Notes: a model not told the origin generated them from the sequence alone. Counted from the stretch's first letter, positions 24,929-34,937 are shown. The stretch is 64,000 bases of DNA from Oceanobacillus arenosus (GCF_003369575.1 NZ_PIOC01000033.1:62001-126000); one strand, 5' to 3'. Numbers and translations: made by a program.

Positions 24929-26901
24929 TCTGATTCTCTCCCTTCAAAATATTCATGCAGAATGTCTTTTAAAAGCGCTTCTGCATCATCAATCGTTGTA
25001 TCCTCTATTTGTGTTGCAGCATTGGTTAAATGTCCGCCGCCATTCATTTTCTCCATAATCACTTGCACATTAACATCGCCAAGTGACCTCGCACTTATTC
25101 CTATTTTACCATCATCACGCTCAGAAATTACGAATGATGCAGTAATACCAGTCAATGTTAACAAGGTATCTGCAGTTTGTGCAAGTAATACCGGTCCATA
25201 GGCTACACCATGATCAGCCTTTGCGATCGCAATAGTATTCCTATAAATTTCTGCATGCTCAATCAATTTACTGCGTTTTACATAAATATCTAAATCTACC
25301 TTTAAAAATTGCTGTACAAGCACAGTGTCCGCGCCTTTTGCACGGAGATAGGATGCTGCATCAAACGTTCTGGAACCCGTACGTAATGTAAAGCTCTTTG
25401 TATCAACGATAATCCCCGCTAATAATGCAGTAGCTTCGAGCATTTTTAACTTCTTATGGTTTGGCTGATACTCTAAGAGCTCTGTCACTAGTTCAGCTGT
25501 TGAAGATGCATATGGCTCCATATAAACGAGTGTCGGATTATCGACAAAGTCCTCGCCGCGACGATGATGGTCGATGACAACCTTGTATTCCGTTTGGTTA
25601 AGTAAACTAGCGTCAGCCACCATCGATGGCTTGTGGGTATCAACGACAACAAGTAAGGTCCGACTCGTTAATAGGCTTTCAGCTTCTTCCGGTTCAATAA
25701 AATGACTCCAAATCTCCTCATCACCTCTAAGTGCTTGAATGAGACGGTATACCCCAATATCTACATCATTCGAGTCAAAGACAATATAGCTATCGACATT
25801 ATTACTCTTTGCAATATTTAATACTCCAATCGCTGCACCGACAGAGTCCATGTCAGGCGATCGGTGACCCATAATGATCACATTTTCGCTTGCTTTTACA
25901 AGTTCCTGCAGTGCATGGGAAATAACACGTGCACGCACCCTCGTACGCTTCTCCATCGGGTTTGTTTTACCACCATAGAAACGAACCTTCCCAACATCAT
26001 CCTTGATCACTACCTGGTCGCCTCCACGTCCAAGTGCTAAATCTAGACTTGATTGTGCAAGCTCACCAAGTGCTGGTAGTGAGGCATCCCCAAGTCCAAC
26101 TCCGATACTTAAGGTAATTGGGTTATTTTGCTCCGTAATTAATTCACGTACATCATCCAATACATCAAACCGAACATTTTCAAGTTGGGATAAGATTTCC
26201 TTCGTTCCGACAGCTAAGAATCTTTCCTGTGAAGTTCGTTTTAAATAGAGACCATAGTGATTCGACCACTTGTTTAATACCGATGTAACCTGTGAATTTA
26301 ATTGGCTTTTCGCCGTATCATCCATGTTCTGCGTAATTTCCTCATAATTATCCAAAAATATAATAGCTAATATCGTTTGTTGATTGTGAAATAGCGTTTC
26401 TAACTCAATCTGTTCAGAACGATCCAGCAAATACAGTAACCGCTCTTCCCTTTTGACAATTGTCAAAAACTTAGATGTATTTACTTCGATTACAATTTCA
26501 TTTTTATTTTCCTTTATCATTGGAATTAGCATTTCTGAAAGGATGTTGAGCGACTTTCCAACGATTGAATCGTCATCATCACTAAATTTGCTTAAATATG
26601 GGTTTGCCCATTCGATTTTATAATCCTCATTATATAATATAATTCCCAATGGCATTTCCAGTAATGCTTCATCCCCGACCTTTTTTATCCGATGGGAAAT
26701 AGTAGAAATATATGCCTCTGTTTCTTCCAGCAATTTTCTTTCCCTAAAAAAGGTATAGTACAGAGAAGCAACTATAAGTACGGTCATAATTAGCCCTATT
26801 TGCCATTGGAAATACCATACAACGGCTAGTAATACAACTGCAAGGACGTATATTACCCATAGGTGACTACTGAATATTAGCTTCTTCTGATAATCAGGCA
26901 T
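24925..26901 (-). CDS. gdpP: Cyclic-di-AMP phosphodiesterase GdpP
   Basis: A 658-residue membrane enzyme that hydrolyses c-di-AMP to pApA. Two transmembrane helices (about 10-50), a PAS-like domain (about 80-150), a degenerate GGDEF domain (about 170-300) and the DHH/DHHA1 phosphodiesterase (about 338-655). Catalytic motifs are HRSPDMDSV at 346-354, DTH near 421 and DHH at 444-446; GGGH lies near 622. GAGGAG precedes the ATG. It balances the cyclase cdaS in the same window and presumably other cyclases elsewhere. Confidence 0.95.
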   Translation of the reverse strand: MPDYQKKLIFSSHLWVIYVLAVVLLAVVWYFQWQIGLIMTVLIVASLYYTFFRERKLLEETEAYISTISHRIKKVGDEALLEMPLGIILYNEDYKIEWANPYLSKFSDDDDSIVGKSLNILSEMLIPMIKENKNEIVIEVNTSKFLTIVKREERLLYLLDRSEQIELETLFHNQQTILAIIFLDNYEEITQNMDDTAKSQLNSQVTSVLNKWSNHYGLYLKRTSQERFLAVGTKEILSQLENVRFDVLDDVRELITEQNNPITLSIGVGLGDASLPALGELAQSSLDLALGRGGDQVVIKDDVGKVRFYGGKTNPMEKRTRVRARVISHALQELVKASENVIIMGHRSPDMDSVGAAIGVLNIAKSNNVDSYIVFDSNDVDIGVYRLIQALRGDEEIWSHFIEPEEAESLLTSRTLLVVVDTHKPSMVADASLLNQTEYKVVIDHHRRGEDFVDNPTLVYMEPYASSTAELVTELLEYQPNHKKLKMLEATALLAGIIVDTKSFTLRTGSRTFDAASYLRAKGADTVLVQQFLKVDLDIYVKRSKLIEHAEIYRNTIAIAKADHGVAYGPVLLAQTADTLLTLTGITASFVISERDDGKIGISARSLGDVNVQVIMEKMNGGGHLTNAATQIEDTTIDDAEALLKDILHEYFEGRESE

Positions 26902-26940
26902 AGCAATCAGCTCCTCTTACTTACGTCTATCTTGTCCAAA

Positions 26941-27873
26941 CTACTTTTCTTTTGTACGGCGCTCTCTTAATTTAAAGCCTATATCAATTATACCTAAGAT
27001 CCTTACAAATGAAAGTAGAATTGGGATAAACAACGTAAAGACAACAGCTAAAATTGGAATTACCTTTGGCAATCCTTTATGTTGTGCGAAGAAGAAAATA
27101 AAAGAAAAACCTTGAATAATCATCAATGTCCCTGTTATTAATGATGCATTCTGTATCATAACAAATAACGTACTAGTATGATCGGTTTCGATAATAGAAA
27201 ATAATAATACGATCATGTAAATCCATAATAAGGATGACGGAAATTGCAATTTGCGGAACGGTGGAAATCGTAATTTCCTCTTATATAATTTATTAATGAA
27301 TTTATACCCAATCCATTGAACGAGGAATGCCAAGAAAACCACAGTTAATATCATAATTGCAGGAAGTAAATCAAACATCAACTCTATTTGCAGCTGAATT
27401 ACTCTTTCCAATTCCTCTGTTTGTATCCCCTGTATGCCAAATTGTTCAATCATATCATTGCTCATTGACACGGATTGTTCAACGATTTCATTCATATCAT
27501 TCATGACATTCACATCGAATACAACTTGTGTAAATACAAATATAAATAACATGCCAATAATGAACCCAAGTGTACCACGTGCGAGCGTCTCATAAGCCGA
27601 TAAATTCTTAAAGATGGCATTTCCAATCATCATTCCACCTAGCCCCATTAAAATAACAACTGGTAATGAAAATACCGTAGTAAATAGCGCTGCTAACAGA
27701 ATGGCCACGATAAACATCAATATAGAGGGCTTCCAATCATATCTAGCAGCATAAAGAATAAATGGAATTGGAAGTAGGATGGTAAATATCGGAATGAACA
27801 AGGAAAGAAGCATGATTACCATAAAAATAGCTAATAGTAGTGCCCCTTCTGTTATCTTTCTTGATTGATTCAT
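26941..27873 (-). CDS. yybS: DUF2232 membrane protein YybS
   Basis: A 310-residue polytopic membrane protein with about eight hydrophobic spans, placed directly before gdpP as yybS is in B. subtilis. The N-terminus (SRKITEGALLLAIFMVIMLL) and the pattern of paired helices match the DUF2232/YybS family, distantly like ECF transporter S components. Function unknown. It is separated from gdpP by 39 bases and probably co-transcribed with it. Confidence 0.82.
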   Translation of the reverse strand: MNQSRKITEGALLLAIFMVIMLLSLFIPIFTILLPIPFILYAARYDWKPSILMFIVAILLAALFTTVFSLPVVILMGLGGMMIGNAIFKNLSAYETLARGTLGFIIGMLFIFVFTQVVFDVNVMNDMNEIVEQSVSMSNDMIEQFGIQGIQTEELERVIQLQIELMFDLLPAIMILTVVFLAFLVQWIGYKFINKLYKRKLRFPPFRKLQFPSSLLWIYMIVLLFSIIETDHTSTLFVMIQNASLITGTLMIIQGFSFIFFFAQHKGLPKVIPILAVVFTLFIPILLSFVRILGIIDIGFKLRERRTKEK

Positions 27874-28182
27874 TAAAGCACCTCACCAATTTATTTCGAA
27901 AATATTAGCGTACATTCAATTATTTTATGTATATTCTACTATGATAACACGGTTTATTAAGAAAAGCGTGTCGGATAATGTTGAAGGAGTATTTCCCAGG
28001 TAATAATTTGTCGATAGCTCGATGTGGTCTAGCATTTTCACACTTGCATATCTACTTAGAAAGCTAGGAGTCTGCATCGGTACAATTTTTCGTTAAGAAC
28101 GTCTTAATTTATCATTCATTAAGGCTTTTTCCGCGAGCCTCTATTATAATAGGAAGTAGTATATGAATAAGGATGGAAAAAC
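27874..28182. other. Divergent intergenic region between yybS and a DUF1189-like gene
   Basis: No gene seen. A perfect -10 TATAAT at 28145-28150 probably serves the gene at 28183; its -35 is not clear. The rest is AT-rich without notable repeats. Confidence 0.4.
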
Positions 28183-28671
28183 ATGAGCTTTTGGAAAATA
28201 TTTTTAAATAGTATCAAACTACCTAGCAAAAATGCAATGTTTAAGCTCAATCGAGTGGGAATGGACTTTACACTATTTTACATGTTTATTCTCCTATTTA
28301 TTGTTTCTATTCCAGCACTTGTTGAGAGAATTGCGAACCCGGCTGGAATCGGCTTGGAGATGAATCACATTTTCACTGTTATCTATTTCTTTATCTTTTA
28401 TTATCTGCCAATGACCCTTATCGTACTTGGCTGTATTTCCTTTGTTGCATCTATTGGCACATTTATCGCCAAGCTAATGCAAAGAAAACTGCGCTATGCG
28501 ATCATTTGGAAGTTGATTTCCTTTACAACAACAATACCGTTATTAGTGTATACCGTTATATCCTTCGTTTATTCCGTTAGTACGATTTACTTATTACTGG
28601 CACTTACTTTTTGCATCATTTTACTAATTATCATGATTTCCCAATATCCAAAGCGAAGGATACGTTCTTAG
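28183..28671 (+). CDS. Small membrane protein, DUF1189-like
   Basis: A 162-residue protein with four hydrophobic segments (about 30-47, 68-95, 108-128, 133-153) after an N-terminal region FWKIFLNSIKLPSKNAMFKLNRVG that resembles DUF1189 proteins of Bacillus. Likely an integral membrane protein of unknown role. It is the only plus-strand gene between dnaB and yyaC, against the local strand bias. Repeat B1 starts five bases after its stop. Confidence 0.65.
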   Translation: MSFWKIFLNSIKLPSKNAMFKLNRVGMDFTLFYMFILLFIVSIPALVERIANPAGIGLEMNHIFTVIYFFIFYYLPMTLIVLGCISFVASIGTFIAKLMQRKLRYAIIWKLISFTTTIPLLVYTVISFVYSVSTIYLLLALTFCIILLIIMISQYPKRRIRS

Positions 28672-28675
28672 TGAG

Positions 28676-28707
28676 TAAAAGCGCTGGAGCTGGAGCTGGA
28701 CGTGGCT
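28676..28707 (+). repeat. Repeat family B, short fragment B1
   Basis: Carries AAAAGCG and the terminal GCTGGAGCTGGACGTGGC of family B with the middle deleted; GGAGCT is duplicated. It lies five bases after a stop codon in sense orientation. Confidence 0.65.
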
Positions 28708-28762
28708 GTTTTTGGTAATTAAGTTATCCACAGCATCCAATTTTATAGTTTCCTAAGCAATT

Positions 28763-28804
28763 AAAAAACCTCTAAACCAAGCATATTGCCTAGTTTAGAG
28801 GTTT
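28763..28804 (-). terminator. Terminator of the rpsF-ssb-rpsR operon
   Basis: AAACCTCTAAAC (28766-28777) and GTTTAGAGGTTT (28793-28804) make a 12-bp stem. On the minus strand six T residues follow. It begins eight bases after the rpsR stop. Confidence 0.88.
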
Positions 28805-28811
28805 CTTCCTA

Positions 28812-29045
28812 TTACTCAGCTACGAATGGTAATAATGCCATTATGCGAGCACGCTTGATTGCTATTGTAAGTTTACGTTGATATTTTGCTGATGTTCCAG
28901 TTACACGACGAGGAAGAATTTTTCCACGTTCTGAAATGAAACGTCTTAGTAAATCAACATCTTTATAGTCAATATGCGTAATTCCGTTTGCTGTAAAGTA
29001 ACATACTTTACGACGTTTAGCACGTCCACGACGAACTCCTGCCAT
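28812..29045 (-). CDS. rpsR: 30S ribosomal protein S18
   Basis: A 77-residue S18 with the basic start [31 protein letters not shown] and [14 protein letters not shown]. Last gene of rpsF-ssb-rpsR, 66 bases after ssb. S18 pairs with S6 on the ribosome and on the operon leader. Confidence 0.97.
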   Translation of the reverse strand: MAGVRRGRAKRRKVCYFTANGITHIDYKDVDLLRRFISERGKILPRRVTGTSAKYQRKLTIAIKRARIMALLPFVAE

Positions 29046-29111
29046 TGAATATTCCTCCTTTTAAATTATAAAGGAAGTTCAAAGCGCTGATAACCTATTT
29101 GAACTGCCCTT

Positions 29112-29630
29112 TTAGAATGGTAAATCATCATCTGATATATCGATAGGCTCTCCATTATTTTTAAATGGGTCCTCAAAATTATTGTTTTGATTTTGGTTTT
29201 GGTTTTGTTGAAATTGATTTTGATTTTGGTTTTGATTCTGATTTTGATACTGATTTTGATCTTGTCGATATCCTGAAGTATTATTTTGTCCTCTGTCTCC
29301 TGAAGAAGAACTTTTAGATTCCAAAAATTGCACACTTTCAGCAACAATCTCTGTTACATATACTGTTTTACCGTCTTGACCTTCATAGCTACGTGTTTGT
29401 ACACGGCCATCGACACCAATCAAATTACCTTTTTTCATATAATTTGCCAGGTTCTCAGCTGGTCTACGCCAAACAACACAATTAATAAAGTCTGCTTCAC
29501 GGTTTCCTTCCTGATTAGAGAAAGGGCGATTCACTGCAATATTAAAGTTAGCAACTGCTACTCCAGTCGGTGTATAACGTAAATCAGGATCCCTCGTTAA
29601 CCTGCCAACAAGTACGACACGATTTAACAT
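29112..29630 (-). CDS. ssb: Single-stranded DNA-binding protein
   Basis: A 172-residue SSB. The OB fold occupies about 1-105 ([20 protein letters not shown] through FINCVVWR and [16 protein letters not shown]). A linker rich in Gln and Asn (about 115-152) follows, and the conserved acidic tip DDDLPF, which recruits repair and replication partners, closes it. The ATG at 29630 has AAGGAG upstream. The linker is encoded by a short-period repeat and may vary in length between strains. Confidence 0.97.
   Translation of the reverse strand: MLNRVVLVGRLTRDPDLRYTPTGVAVANFNIAVNRPFSNQEGNREADFINCVVWRRPAENLANYMKKGNLIGVDGRVQTRSYEGQDGKTVYVTEIVAESVQFLESKSSSSGDRGQNNTSGYRQDQNQYQNQNQNQNQNQFQQNQNQNQNNNFEDPFKNNGEPIDISDDDLPF
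29184..29269. repeat. Coding minisatellite in the ssb linker
   Basis: Tandem copies of a six-base unit (GATTTT/GGTTTT on the plus strand) encode alternating Gln and Asn in the SSB linker. The copies are imperfect; slippage in steps of six bases would keep the frame. Confidence 0.75.
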
Positions 29631-29645
29631 CAGAACCACTCCTTA

Positions 29646-29936
29646 TTATTGTTCATCTACTCGAATTGCAATATGACGAATAATGTCCTCAGAGAACTTA
29701 GCTAGGCGATCAAATTCATTTACTGATTTTTCATCTCCACCGAAGTTAATGATTACATAATATCCATCACGGTAGTCATTGATTTCATATGCAAGACGTT
29801 TCTTGCCTTTTTCGTCAACTTTTTCAATCTCCGCACCATTATCAGTTAAAATTCCGTTAAAACGTTCAATCAAAGCTGTTTTAGCGTCCTCTTCAATGTC
29901 TGGGCGGATGATGTACATGATTTCGTATTTTCTCAT
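29646..29936 (-). CDS. rpsF: 30S ribosomal protein S6
   Basis: A 96-residue S6 ([52 protein letters not shown]). First gene of the operon; AAGGAGGTG precedes the ATG, 15 bases separate it from ssb. A candidate S6:S18 binding leader is upstream. Confidence 0.97.
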   Translation of the reverse strand: MRKYEIMYIIRPDIEEDAKTALIERFNGILTDNGAEIEKVDEKGKKRLAYEINDYRDGYYVIINFGGDEKSVNEFDRLAKFSEDIIRHIAIRVDEQ

Positions 29937-29950
29937 CCGTTACACCTCCT

Positions 29951-30010
29951 TTTGGTCTTAGCGGCTCTTATTTACTAACGTTATTTACTTGTCCTCGATA
30001 AGAGCAAGGA
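29951..30010 (-). ncRNA. Candidate rpsF leader (S6:S18-binding element)
   Basis: In the minus-strand 5' region GCTCTTAT (30005-29998) pairs with ATAAGAGC (29971-29964), followed at once by CG to give the CCG that marks the known S6:S18 leader. It ends about 15 bases before rpsF. In B. subtilis this leader lets S6:S18 repress the operon. The match is by eye. Confidence 0.5.
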
Positions 30011-30132
30011 GTAAAATTAATTACTCACAATAAATTATTATACCAAATCATTTGTTAGAAATCAAGCATTCGAGAGATCCTTTTTCGTTATACAAATCAG
30101 GTTAGCATATATCCTTGTCCTAATTATTCCTG

Positions 30133-30284
30133 GGCCACGTCCAGCTCCAGTGCCCAGCGACTAGCGCGACTTCCCTCACCTCCGTATGATAAGTCAACAT
30201 CGACTCCCTTTGGTCGTCGTGTTTCCTTTATCTCCTACGTTTCAGTCCAGTCCGTACGTCACTAAACAGGCACTTCCGCTTTTG
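30133..30284 (-). repeat. Repeat family B, long copy B2
   Basis: Read on the minus strand it begins AAAAGCGGAAGTGCC three bases after the ychF stop and ends GGAGCTGGACGTGGCC. It contains two GTACGGA/ATACGGA repeats and GGAGGTGA. See copies at 37673, 40777 and 59447. Confidence 0.8.
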
Positions 30285-30287
30285 AGT

Positions 30288-31388
30288 TTATACATTGAAA
30301 CGGAAATGAATGACATCGCCATCTTGTACAATATATTCTTTTCCTTCTAAACGGACTTTCCCCTTTTCACGTGCATGTGCCATTGTGCCAGCATCTAGGA
30401 GATCCTCATAGGAAACTGTTTCTGCCCGAATAAATCCACGTTCAAAGTCTGTATGAATAATTCCTGCAGCTTGTGGTGCCTTAATCCCCTTCTTGAACGT
30501 CCAAGCACGTACTTCCTGTTCGCCTGCTGTAAAATAAGTAGCCAAGCCTAAAAGGCTATAAGAAGCTTTAATTAGCTTATCTAGGCCAGATTCGGCAATT
30601 CCCAAGTCTTCTAGGAACATCGCCTTTTCATCTGGTTCCAGTTCAGAGATTTCCTCTTCGATTCGCGCACAAATAACAATGACTTCTGCATTTTCCTTTG
30701 CAGCAAAATCTTTTACTTTTTGGATATTCTCATTGGAATCATGATCGGCAACCTCATCTTCTGCAACATTTGCTACATACAATGTTGGTTTACTCGTTAA
30801 TAAATGTAGTCCTTTGACAATTTTCCACTGATCTTCCGTAAATTCTAATGCTCTTACTGGCTTTTCATCTTCTAATCCTGCTTTTACCTTTTCAAGAACA
30901 TCGAACTCCTGTACGGCAACTTTATCCTTCTGTCTTGCTAGCTTTTCGACTCGCCCAAAACGTTTGTTCACCGATTCTAAGTCAGCTAAAATCAACTCAA
31001 GATTAATGATTTCAATATCATCAATTGGATCGACTTTCCCTGATACATGTGTGATGTTCGGATCAACAAAACAACGCACCACTTGGCAAATCGCATCTAC
31101 TTGACGAATATGAGAAAGGAACTGGTTTCCGAGTCCTTCCCCTTTACTTGCACCTTCAACAATACCAGCTATATCGGTAAATTCAAATGCAGTTGGCACC
31201 GTCTTCTTCGGTTTTACTAATTCTGTTAATTTATCTAAACGATCGTCTGGGACTTCTACAATACCTACATTCGGATCAATGGTAGCAAATGGATAGTTTG
31301 CTGCTTCTGCTCCAGCCTGTGTAATTGCATTAAATAGCGTGGATTTCCCAACGTTTGGAAGCCCAACAATTCCTGCTGTCAATGCCAT
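30288..31388 (-). CDS. ychF: Ribosome-binding ATPase YchF (EngD)
   Basis: A 366-residue Obg-family ATPase, the standard length. G1 is GLPNVGKST at residues 9-17, G3 FTDIAGIVEGAS (DxAG), and a TGS domain forms the C-terminus (RAWTFKKGIKAPQAAGIIHTD onward). It prefers ATP to GTP in the family and binds ribosomes; YyaF in B. subtilis. The ATG at 31388 with AAGGAG upstream is chosen over a GTG four codons earlier. Repeat B2 abuts its stop. Confidence 0.95.
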   Translation of the reverse strand: MALTAGIVGLPNVGKSTLFNAITQAGAEAANYPFATIDPNVGIVEVPDDRLDKLTELVKPKKTVPTAFEFTDIAGIVEGASKGEGLGNQFLSHIRQVDAICQVVRCFVDPNITHVSGKVDPIDDIEIINLELILADLESVNKRFGRVEKLARQKDKVAVQEFDVLEKVKAGLEDEKPVRALEFTEDQWKIVKGLHLLTSKPTLYVANVAEDEVADHDSNENIQKVKDFAAKENAEVIVICARIEEEISELEPDEKAMFLEDLGIAESGLDKLIKASYSLLGLATYFTAGEQEVRAWTFKKGIKAPQAAGIIHTDFERGFIRAETVSYEDLLDAGTMAHAREKGKVRLEGKEYIVQDGDVIHFRFNV

Positions 31389-31440
31389 GTAAACTTTCAC
31401 TCCTTAAGGATTCTTTCATCTGAACGCGTTCGTTAGTCTC

Positions 31441-31469
31441 ATTATAGTTACTACTATAAAAAAAGACAA
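31441..31469 (-). promoter_or_regulatory. SigA-type promoter of ychF
   Basis: TTGTCT (31469-31464), 17 bases, TATAAT (31446-31441) on the minus strand, about 53 bases before the ychF start. Confidence 0.6.
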
Positions 31470-31480
31470 ATACATAAAAA

Positions 31481-31515
31481 GCAAAAATAGGCAGTAAAAC
31501 GATACCTATTTTTGC
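31481..31515 (-). terminator. Terminator of yyzM
   Basis: GCAAAAATAGG (31481-31491) and CCTATTTTTGC (31505-31515) form an 11-bp perfect stem followed by TTTTTATG on the minus strand, directly before the ychF promoter. Confidence 0.75.
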
Positions 31516-31596
31516 TTTATACCATATCAAAATATCATTATCTGCTTCTATTTTATCATTTTGGAGCACTTTTCGTCTATGTTTATTATTTTTCCA

Positions 31597-31797
31597 CTAT
31601 TTTTCTTCGGCTTTTTCAAGTACCTTTTTCATCTTCTTCGCAAAATCTCTTCTCGGTATCATAACACTATGGTCGCAGCCTTGGCATTTAATGCGGATAT
31701 CCATTCCCATACGGATAATTTTCCATCGATTTTCTCCACATGGATGAGGCTTCTTCATTTGAACGATATCATTTAATCCAAATTCCTTTTCTTCCAT
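31597..31797 (-). CDS. yyzM: DUF951 protein YyzM
   Basis: A 66-residue protein with HPCGENRWKIIRMGMDIRIKC and CDHSVMIPRRDF, the full DUF951 pattern with a possible zinc-binding Cys/His set (HPCG, KCQGC). It is conserved next to ychF in Bacillus; function unknown. GAGGAGA precedes the ATG. Own terminator downstream. Confidence 0.88.
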   Translation of the reverse strand: MEEKEFGLNDIVQMKKPHPCGENRWKIIRMGMDIRIKCQGCDHSVMIPRRDFAKKMKKVLEKAEEK

Positions 31798-31914
31798 CGA
31801 TGTTTCTCCTCTTTTTACTCCTATTATAGCCTAAAATAGAATTACTTGCTTCTTCATTTTAAATTATTTATGTTAAATAACCCTGTATAAAATTGAAAAT
31901 TACCAATACAATCA

Positions 31915-32937
31915 CTATTTACGTCTATCTACATTATTCCAAACTGGATACAAGAGCAATCGGGTTAGTACATATAAATTTAATATGCCGTAAATTGGGT
32001 AAGTATAGCTAATTAAAGTTGAAAAGCCAATTGCGGTTAATGGAACCATTACAATTAATAATAGAATCACAATGGAGACAAACGACAGCTTGAAGTATTC
32101 ATGGATACGACTTACTATTCCAAGAATCCCTGCTGCTGCAGTTTTAAAAATAGCTAACCATAGAAGGATGGACATAATAATCATGACAATAGCGGGATAA
32201 TGCTTCAATATCGCAAATAAGGGAATTTCATATAAAACAATTACCTGTTCAATTTGGATTAAACTATTATTGTAAATGTAGGAAATAACCCCAAGAATCA
32301 CACCACTACTAACACTAGCGATGACAATTTCCTGTCTTGAGCTAATTTTATTTCCAATTGCCCCAATAACAGCAATGATTGGCAAAAGGTTTAAGGCTGT
32401 AAAAGGAAATGCGGCCATCCAATTATCTTGCTCATGGATATGAGAAAACAATGTAAGGTTTTGATCTACCAAAAATTTAATAAGCACAAGCAAGAGTCCA
32501 ACAATTAAGATTGGTACAACAACCTGATTCATTGATAATAAGCCATTTATCCCATTTAAAAATATTAAAATTAATGCAATTACCATGATGCCGATTCCTA
32601 ACCAATTTGGCAGATTAAACGCTTGTCCAGTCGCACCACCACCTGCGATCATCACAACGGTTATTGTGAATAAGTAAATCAAGATCATGACATCATAAAA
32701 TCCTGTTAACCGCGCACCAACAATATCTTTTAACACTGGTATATAATGGGTAGACCTTCTAGAATAACTGATATTCATAATGACCATACAACCAATCGTA
32801 AAGAAGATTGCAACTAAAAGAATAGCTAGTCCACTTCCATGTCCAAAAAACTCCCATATTTCTCTGCCAGAGGTATATCCAGCACCAATCGTTGCACCAA
32901 TGATTAAAGACATCCACTTAAATCCTGCTCTCCACAT
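31915..32937 (-). CDS. YkvI-like membrane transporter
   Basis: A 340-residue membrane protein with about ten hydrophobic helices and the opening FKWMSLIIGATIGAGYTSGR, whose GAxxGAG element marks LeuT/APC-fold transporters of the YkvI group. The substrate is unknown; amino acids are a guess from the fold. GGAGG lies upstream of two adjacent ATGs (32940, 32937); the second has better spacing. It is divergent from yyaC. Confidence 0.75.
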   Translation of the reverse strand: MWRAGFKWMSLIIGATIGAGYTSGREIWEFFGHGSGLAILLVAIFFTIGCMVIMNISYSRRSTHYIPVLKDIVGARLTGFYDVMILIYLFTITVVMIAGGGATGQAFNLPNWLGIGIMVIALILIFLNGINGLLSMNQVVVPILIVGLLLVLIKFLVDQNLTLFSHIHEQDNWMAAFPFTALNLLPIIAVIGAIGNKISSRQEIVIASVSSGVILGVISYIYNNSLIQIEQVIVLYEIPLFAILKHYPAIVMIIMSILLWLAIFKTAAAGILGIVSRIHEYFKLSFVSIVILLLIVMVPLTAIGFSTLISYTYPIYGILNLYVLTRLLLYPVWNNVDRRK

Positions 32938-32967
32938 CATCTTTCCTCCAGTATTTTTAATATTCAT

Positions 32968-32997
32968 GTATAGAAAGATATAAAAATCCGTATACTA
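32968..32997 (+). promoter_or_regulatory. Forespore-type (SigG/SigF) promoter of yyaC
   Basis: GTATA (32968-32972), 18 bases, TATACTA (32991-32997). The SigG consensus is GHATR-N18-CATWHTA, so only the first base of the -10 differs. It lies 28 bases before yyaC, a sporulation gene. Confidence 0.55.
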
Positions 32998-33024
32998 TAC
33001 CAATATGTTTGTGGAGGATAAGCT

Positions 33025-33648
33025 ATGAATCTAATAAATCGATTTGGAAATAATAATGAATCTTTTCGTATGCTCCATACAGATCCAATTTTATTTGAAA
33101 CAATTGGCGAAAAAATTATTTCTTGGCTGCCTAATTCCGCACGCGAGTATGTTATTGTCTGCATTGGTACTGATCGTTCAACAGGAGATGCCCTTGGACC
33201 ATTGGTTGGCAGCTACCTAGATGAGATGCGACCAAGACATATGACCATATACGGGACGCTTCATGAACCTGTCCATGCAACCAATTTAACGGAATCCATG
33301 ATGATGATTAATGAAGCACATACAAATCCGTTTATTATTGCCATTGATGCCTGTTTAGGTAAGAATACGTCAATCGGCCAGATTATTACGGGAACTGGGC
33401 CGCTCAAGCCTGGGGCTGCTTTAAACAAGCCACTCCCAGAGGTAGGCAATTTACACATAACAGGAGTAGTAAATATAGGTGGATTTATGGAATACTCTAT
33501 TTTGCAAAATACACGACTGTCGATTGTTGTTGATATGGCAAAGCAAATTGCTGCGATATTAGATCATATTGACCAAAGACTAACGGCGACTGACACGATT
33601 CCTGCTGTTGTCTCGATGCAAAAGCGCAATAAAAGGAATATGATTTAA
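33025..33648 (+). CDS. yyaC: Sporulation protein YyaC (DUF1256)
   Basis: A 207-residue protein with VIVCIGTDRSTGDALGPLVG, GTLHEPVHATNL and AIDACLGKNTSIG, a fold related to the germination protease GPR. It is associated with the forespore in B. subtilis; its activity is not established. TGGAGGA precedes the ATG and a SigG-like promoter lies just upstream. Confidence 0.9.
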   Translation: MNLINRFGNNNESFRMLHTDPILFETIGEKIISWLPNSAREYVIVCIGTDRSTGDALGPLVGSYLDEMRPRHMTIYGTLHEPVHATNLTESMMMINEAHTNPFIIAIDACLGKNTSIGQIITGTGPLKPGAALNKPLPEVGNLHITGVVNIGGFMEYSILQNTRLSIVVDMAKQIAAILDHIDQRLTATDTIPAVVSMQKRNKRNMI

Positions 33649-33782
33649 CTATCAAATGCATTGCATGTAACTCACTTACTAGTAGATACTTATTAAAAGG
33701 ATGATATTTTATTAAAGTTAAGAACTGCTAATACGCTCATCAAAAAATCGATTGTATGCCGAGTTATTTTTGATAGTTTTAT

Positions 33783-34000
33783 GTCGATATAAAGTGCGAA
33801 CTAGTTTAATGTGCTAAGGGCTCTCGGACCAGTCGTTCCAGAAATACACTGCGTGCATCTTAGGGGAGCTGGTGAGCCTACTCGCGCTATCGCGCTTCAT
33901 AGTCTCACCTAGGCTCTTCTTCCCGCGGAAAGCGACTCTGTCCGGAGCGAAAATCAACTTTGCTCCTACTTAGTAAGCAGTTTATTTAAATTACGAACTA
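33783..34000 (+). repeat. Dispersed repeat family A, copy A2
   Basis: Begins GATATAAAGTGCGAACTAG, has CCAGAAATACAC, TTAGGGGAGCTG, GCGCTATCGCGC and CCTAGGCTCTTCTTCCCGCGG, and ends TTACGAACTAATCA. It fills most of the 418-base space between yyaC and the DUF554 gene. Confidence 0.75.
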
Positions 34001-34003
34001 ATC

Positions 34004-34045
34004 AATAAAGGCCACCAAGTCTTAATACACTTGATGGCCTTTATT
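34004..34045. terminator. Bidirectional terminator between yyaC and DUF554 gene
   Basis: AATAAAGGCCA (34004-34014) pairs with TGGCCTTTATT (34035-34045), with an inner AAGT/ACTT extension. T-rich ends on both strands; it lies 21 bases past the DUF554 stop. Confidence 0.8.
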
Positions 34046-34066
34046 CTGCCTAACAATCAATTCCCA

Positions 34067-34771
34067 TTACAATAGCTGATAAATATAATAAATGATTCCT
34101 ACCGTCACAATCGAAGGTAGAAGATTGCCAATGCGGATATTTGTGATCTTAAGCAGGTTCAATCCGATTGCAAGAACGAGTAATCCTCCGACAGCCGTTA
34201 CTTCGACAATTAGACCATTTAAGAAAGCCTCTGGCAGCCACTTCTCAATTTGCGTGGCAAATAATGCGATTGCCCCCTGATATAGAACTACAGGAACGAC
34301 AGACAAAATGACTCCAAATCCTAATGTTGTCGTTAACACCAATGCAGTAAATCCATCAATGACACCTTTCGTAATGAGCACTTCATGATCCCCGCGAATT
34401 CCACTATCTAATGCGCCAATGATTGCCATTGCACCGATACAAAATATCAATGTTGCAGTGATAAAACCTTGAGCAATACTAAAGTTATCATTCGTCGTTG
34501 TAAACTTGCTGCCAATCCAATTTCCAAGACGATTTAAACCCTCTTCTAAATGGATAAATTCTCCAATAACCGCCCCAGATAATAAGCTTAACAGTACGAT
34601 AATGATTTGATCGGTTGCAATCGCCATTTGTAAACCTATTAACATAACCGCAAGCCCTATTCCATGCATCACTGTTTCCTTATAGCGCTCTGGTATTTTT
34701 GTAAAAAAGAGTCCAAGTACACTACCAATGATAATTAATGCTCCATTTATTAATGTTCCAAGCAACACCAT
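34067..34771 (-). CDS. DUF554 membrane protein
   Basis: A 234-residue integral membrane protein (LLGTLINGALIIIGSVLGLFF, FITATLIFCIGAMAIIGALDSG, LLVLAIGLNLLKI) with about six hydrophobic segments. These patterns are typical of DUF554 proteins such as YdfK/YqgA, possible transporters of unknown substrate. It is transcribed after parB on the same strand but separated by a terminator and a parS site. Confidence 0.85.
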   Translation of the reverse strand: MVLLGTLINGALIIIGSVLGLFFTKIPERYKETVMHGIGLAVMLIGLQMAIATDQIIIVLLSLLSGAVIGEFIHLEEGLNRLGNWIGSKFTTTNDNFSIAQGFITATLIFCIGAMAIIGALDSGIRGDHEVLITKGVIDGFTALVLTTTLGFGVILSVVPVVLYQGAIALFATQIEKWLPEAFLNGLIVEVTAVGGLLVLAIGLNLLKITNIRIGNLLPSIVTVGIIYYIYQLL

Positions 34772-34821
34772 CGTTCTAACGCCATCCTTTGCCAGACTTT
34801 CTACATATCATACCATTATAA

Positions 34822-34837
34822 TGTTTCACGTGAAACA
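34822..34837. promoter_or_regulatory. parS centromere site
   Basis: TGTTTCACGTGAAACA, the exact 16-base ParB-binding palindrome. It lies between the DUF554 gene and parB, about 10-11 kb from oriC. Confidence 0.95.
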
Positions 34838-34937
34838 TTTTGCCGAATTTTCTCCCCGAGGTCCTTTAAAACAAAATCTTATTCTCCAATTTAAACTAAC
34901 AACTGCGCTTATCATTTATTGAAATCGGAGAAATAAA

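Noticed and set aside
29184-29269. Tandem repeat considered as CRISPR
   Set aside because: Period is six bases with no spacers, and it lies in frame within ssb.
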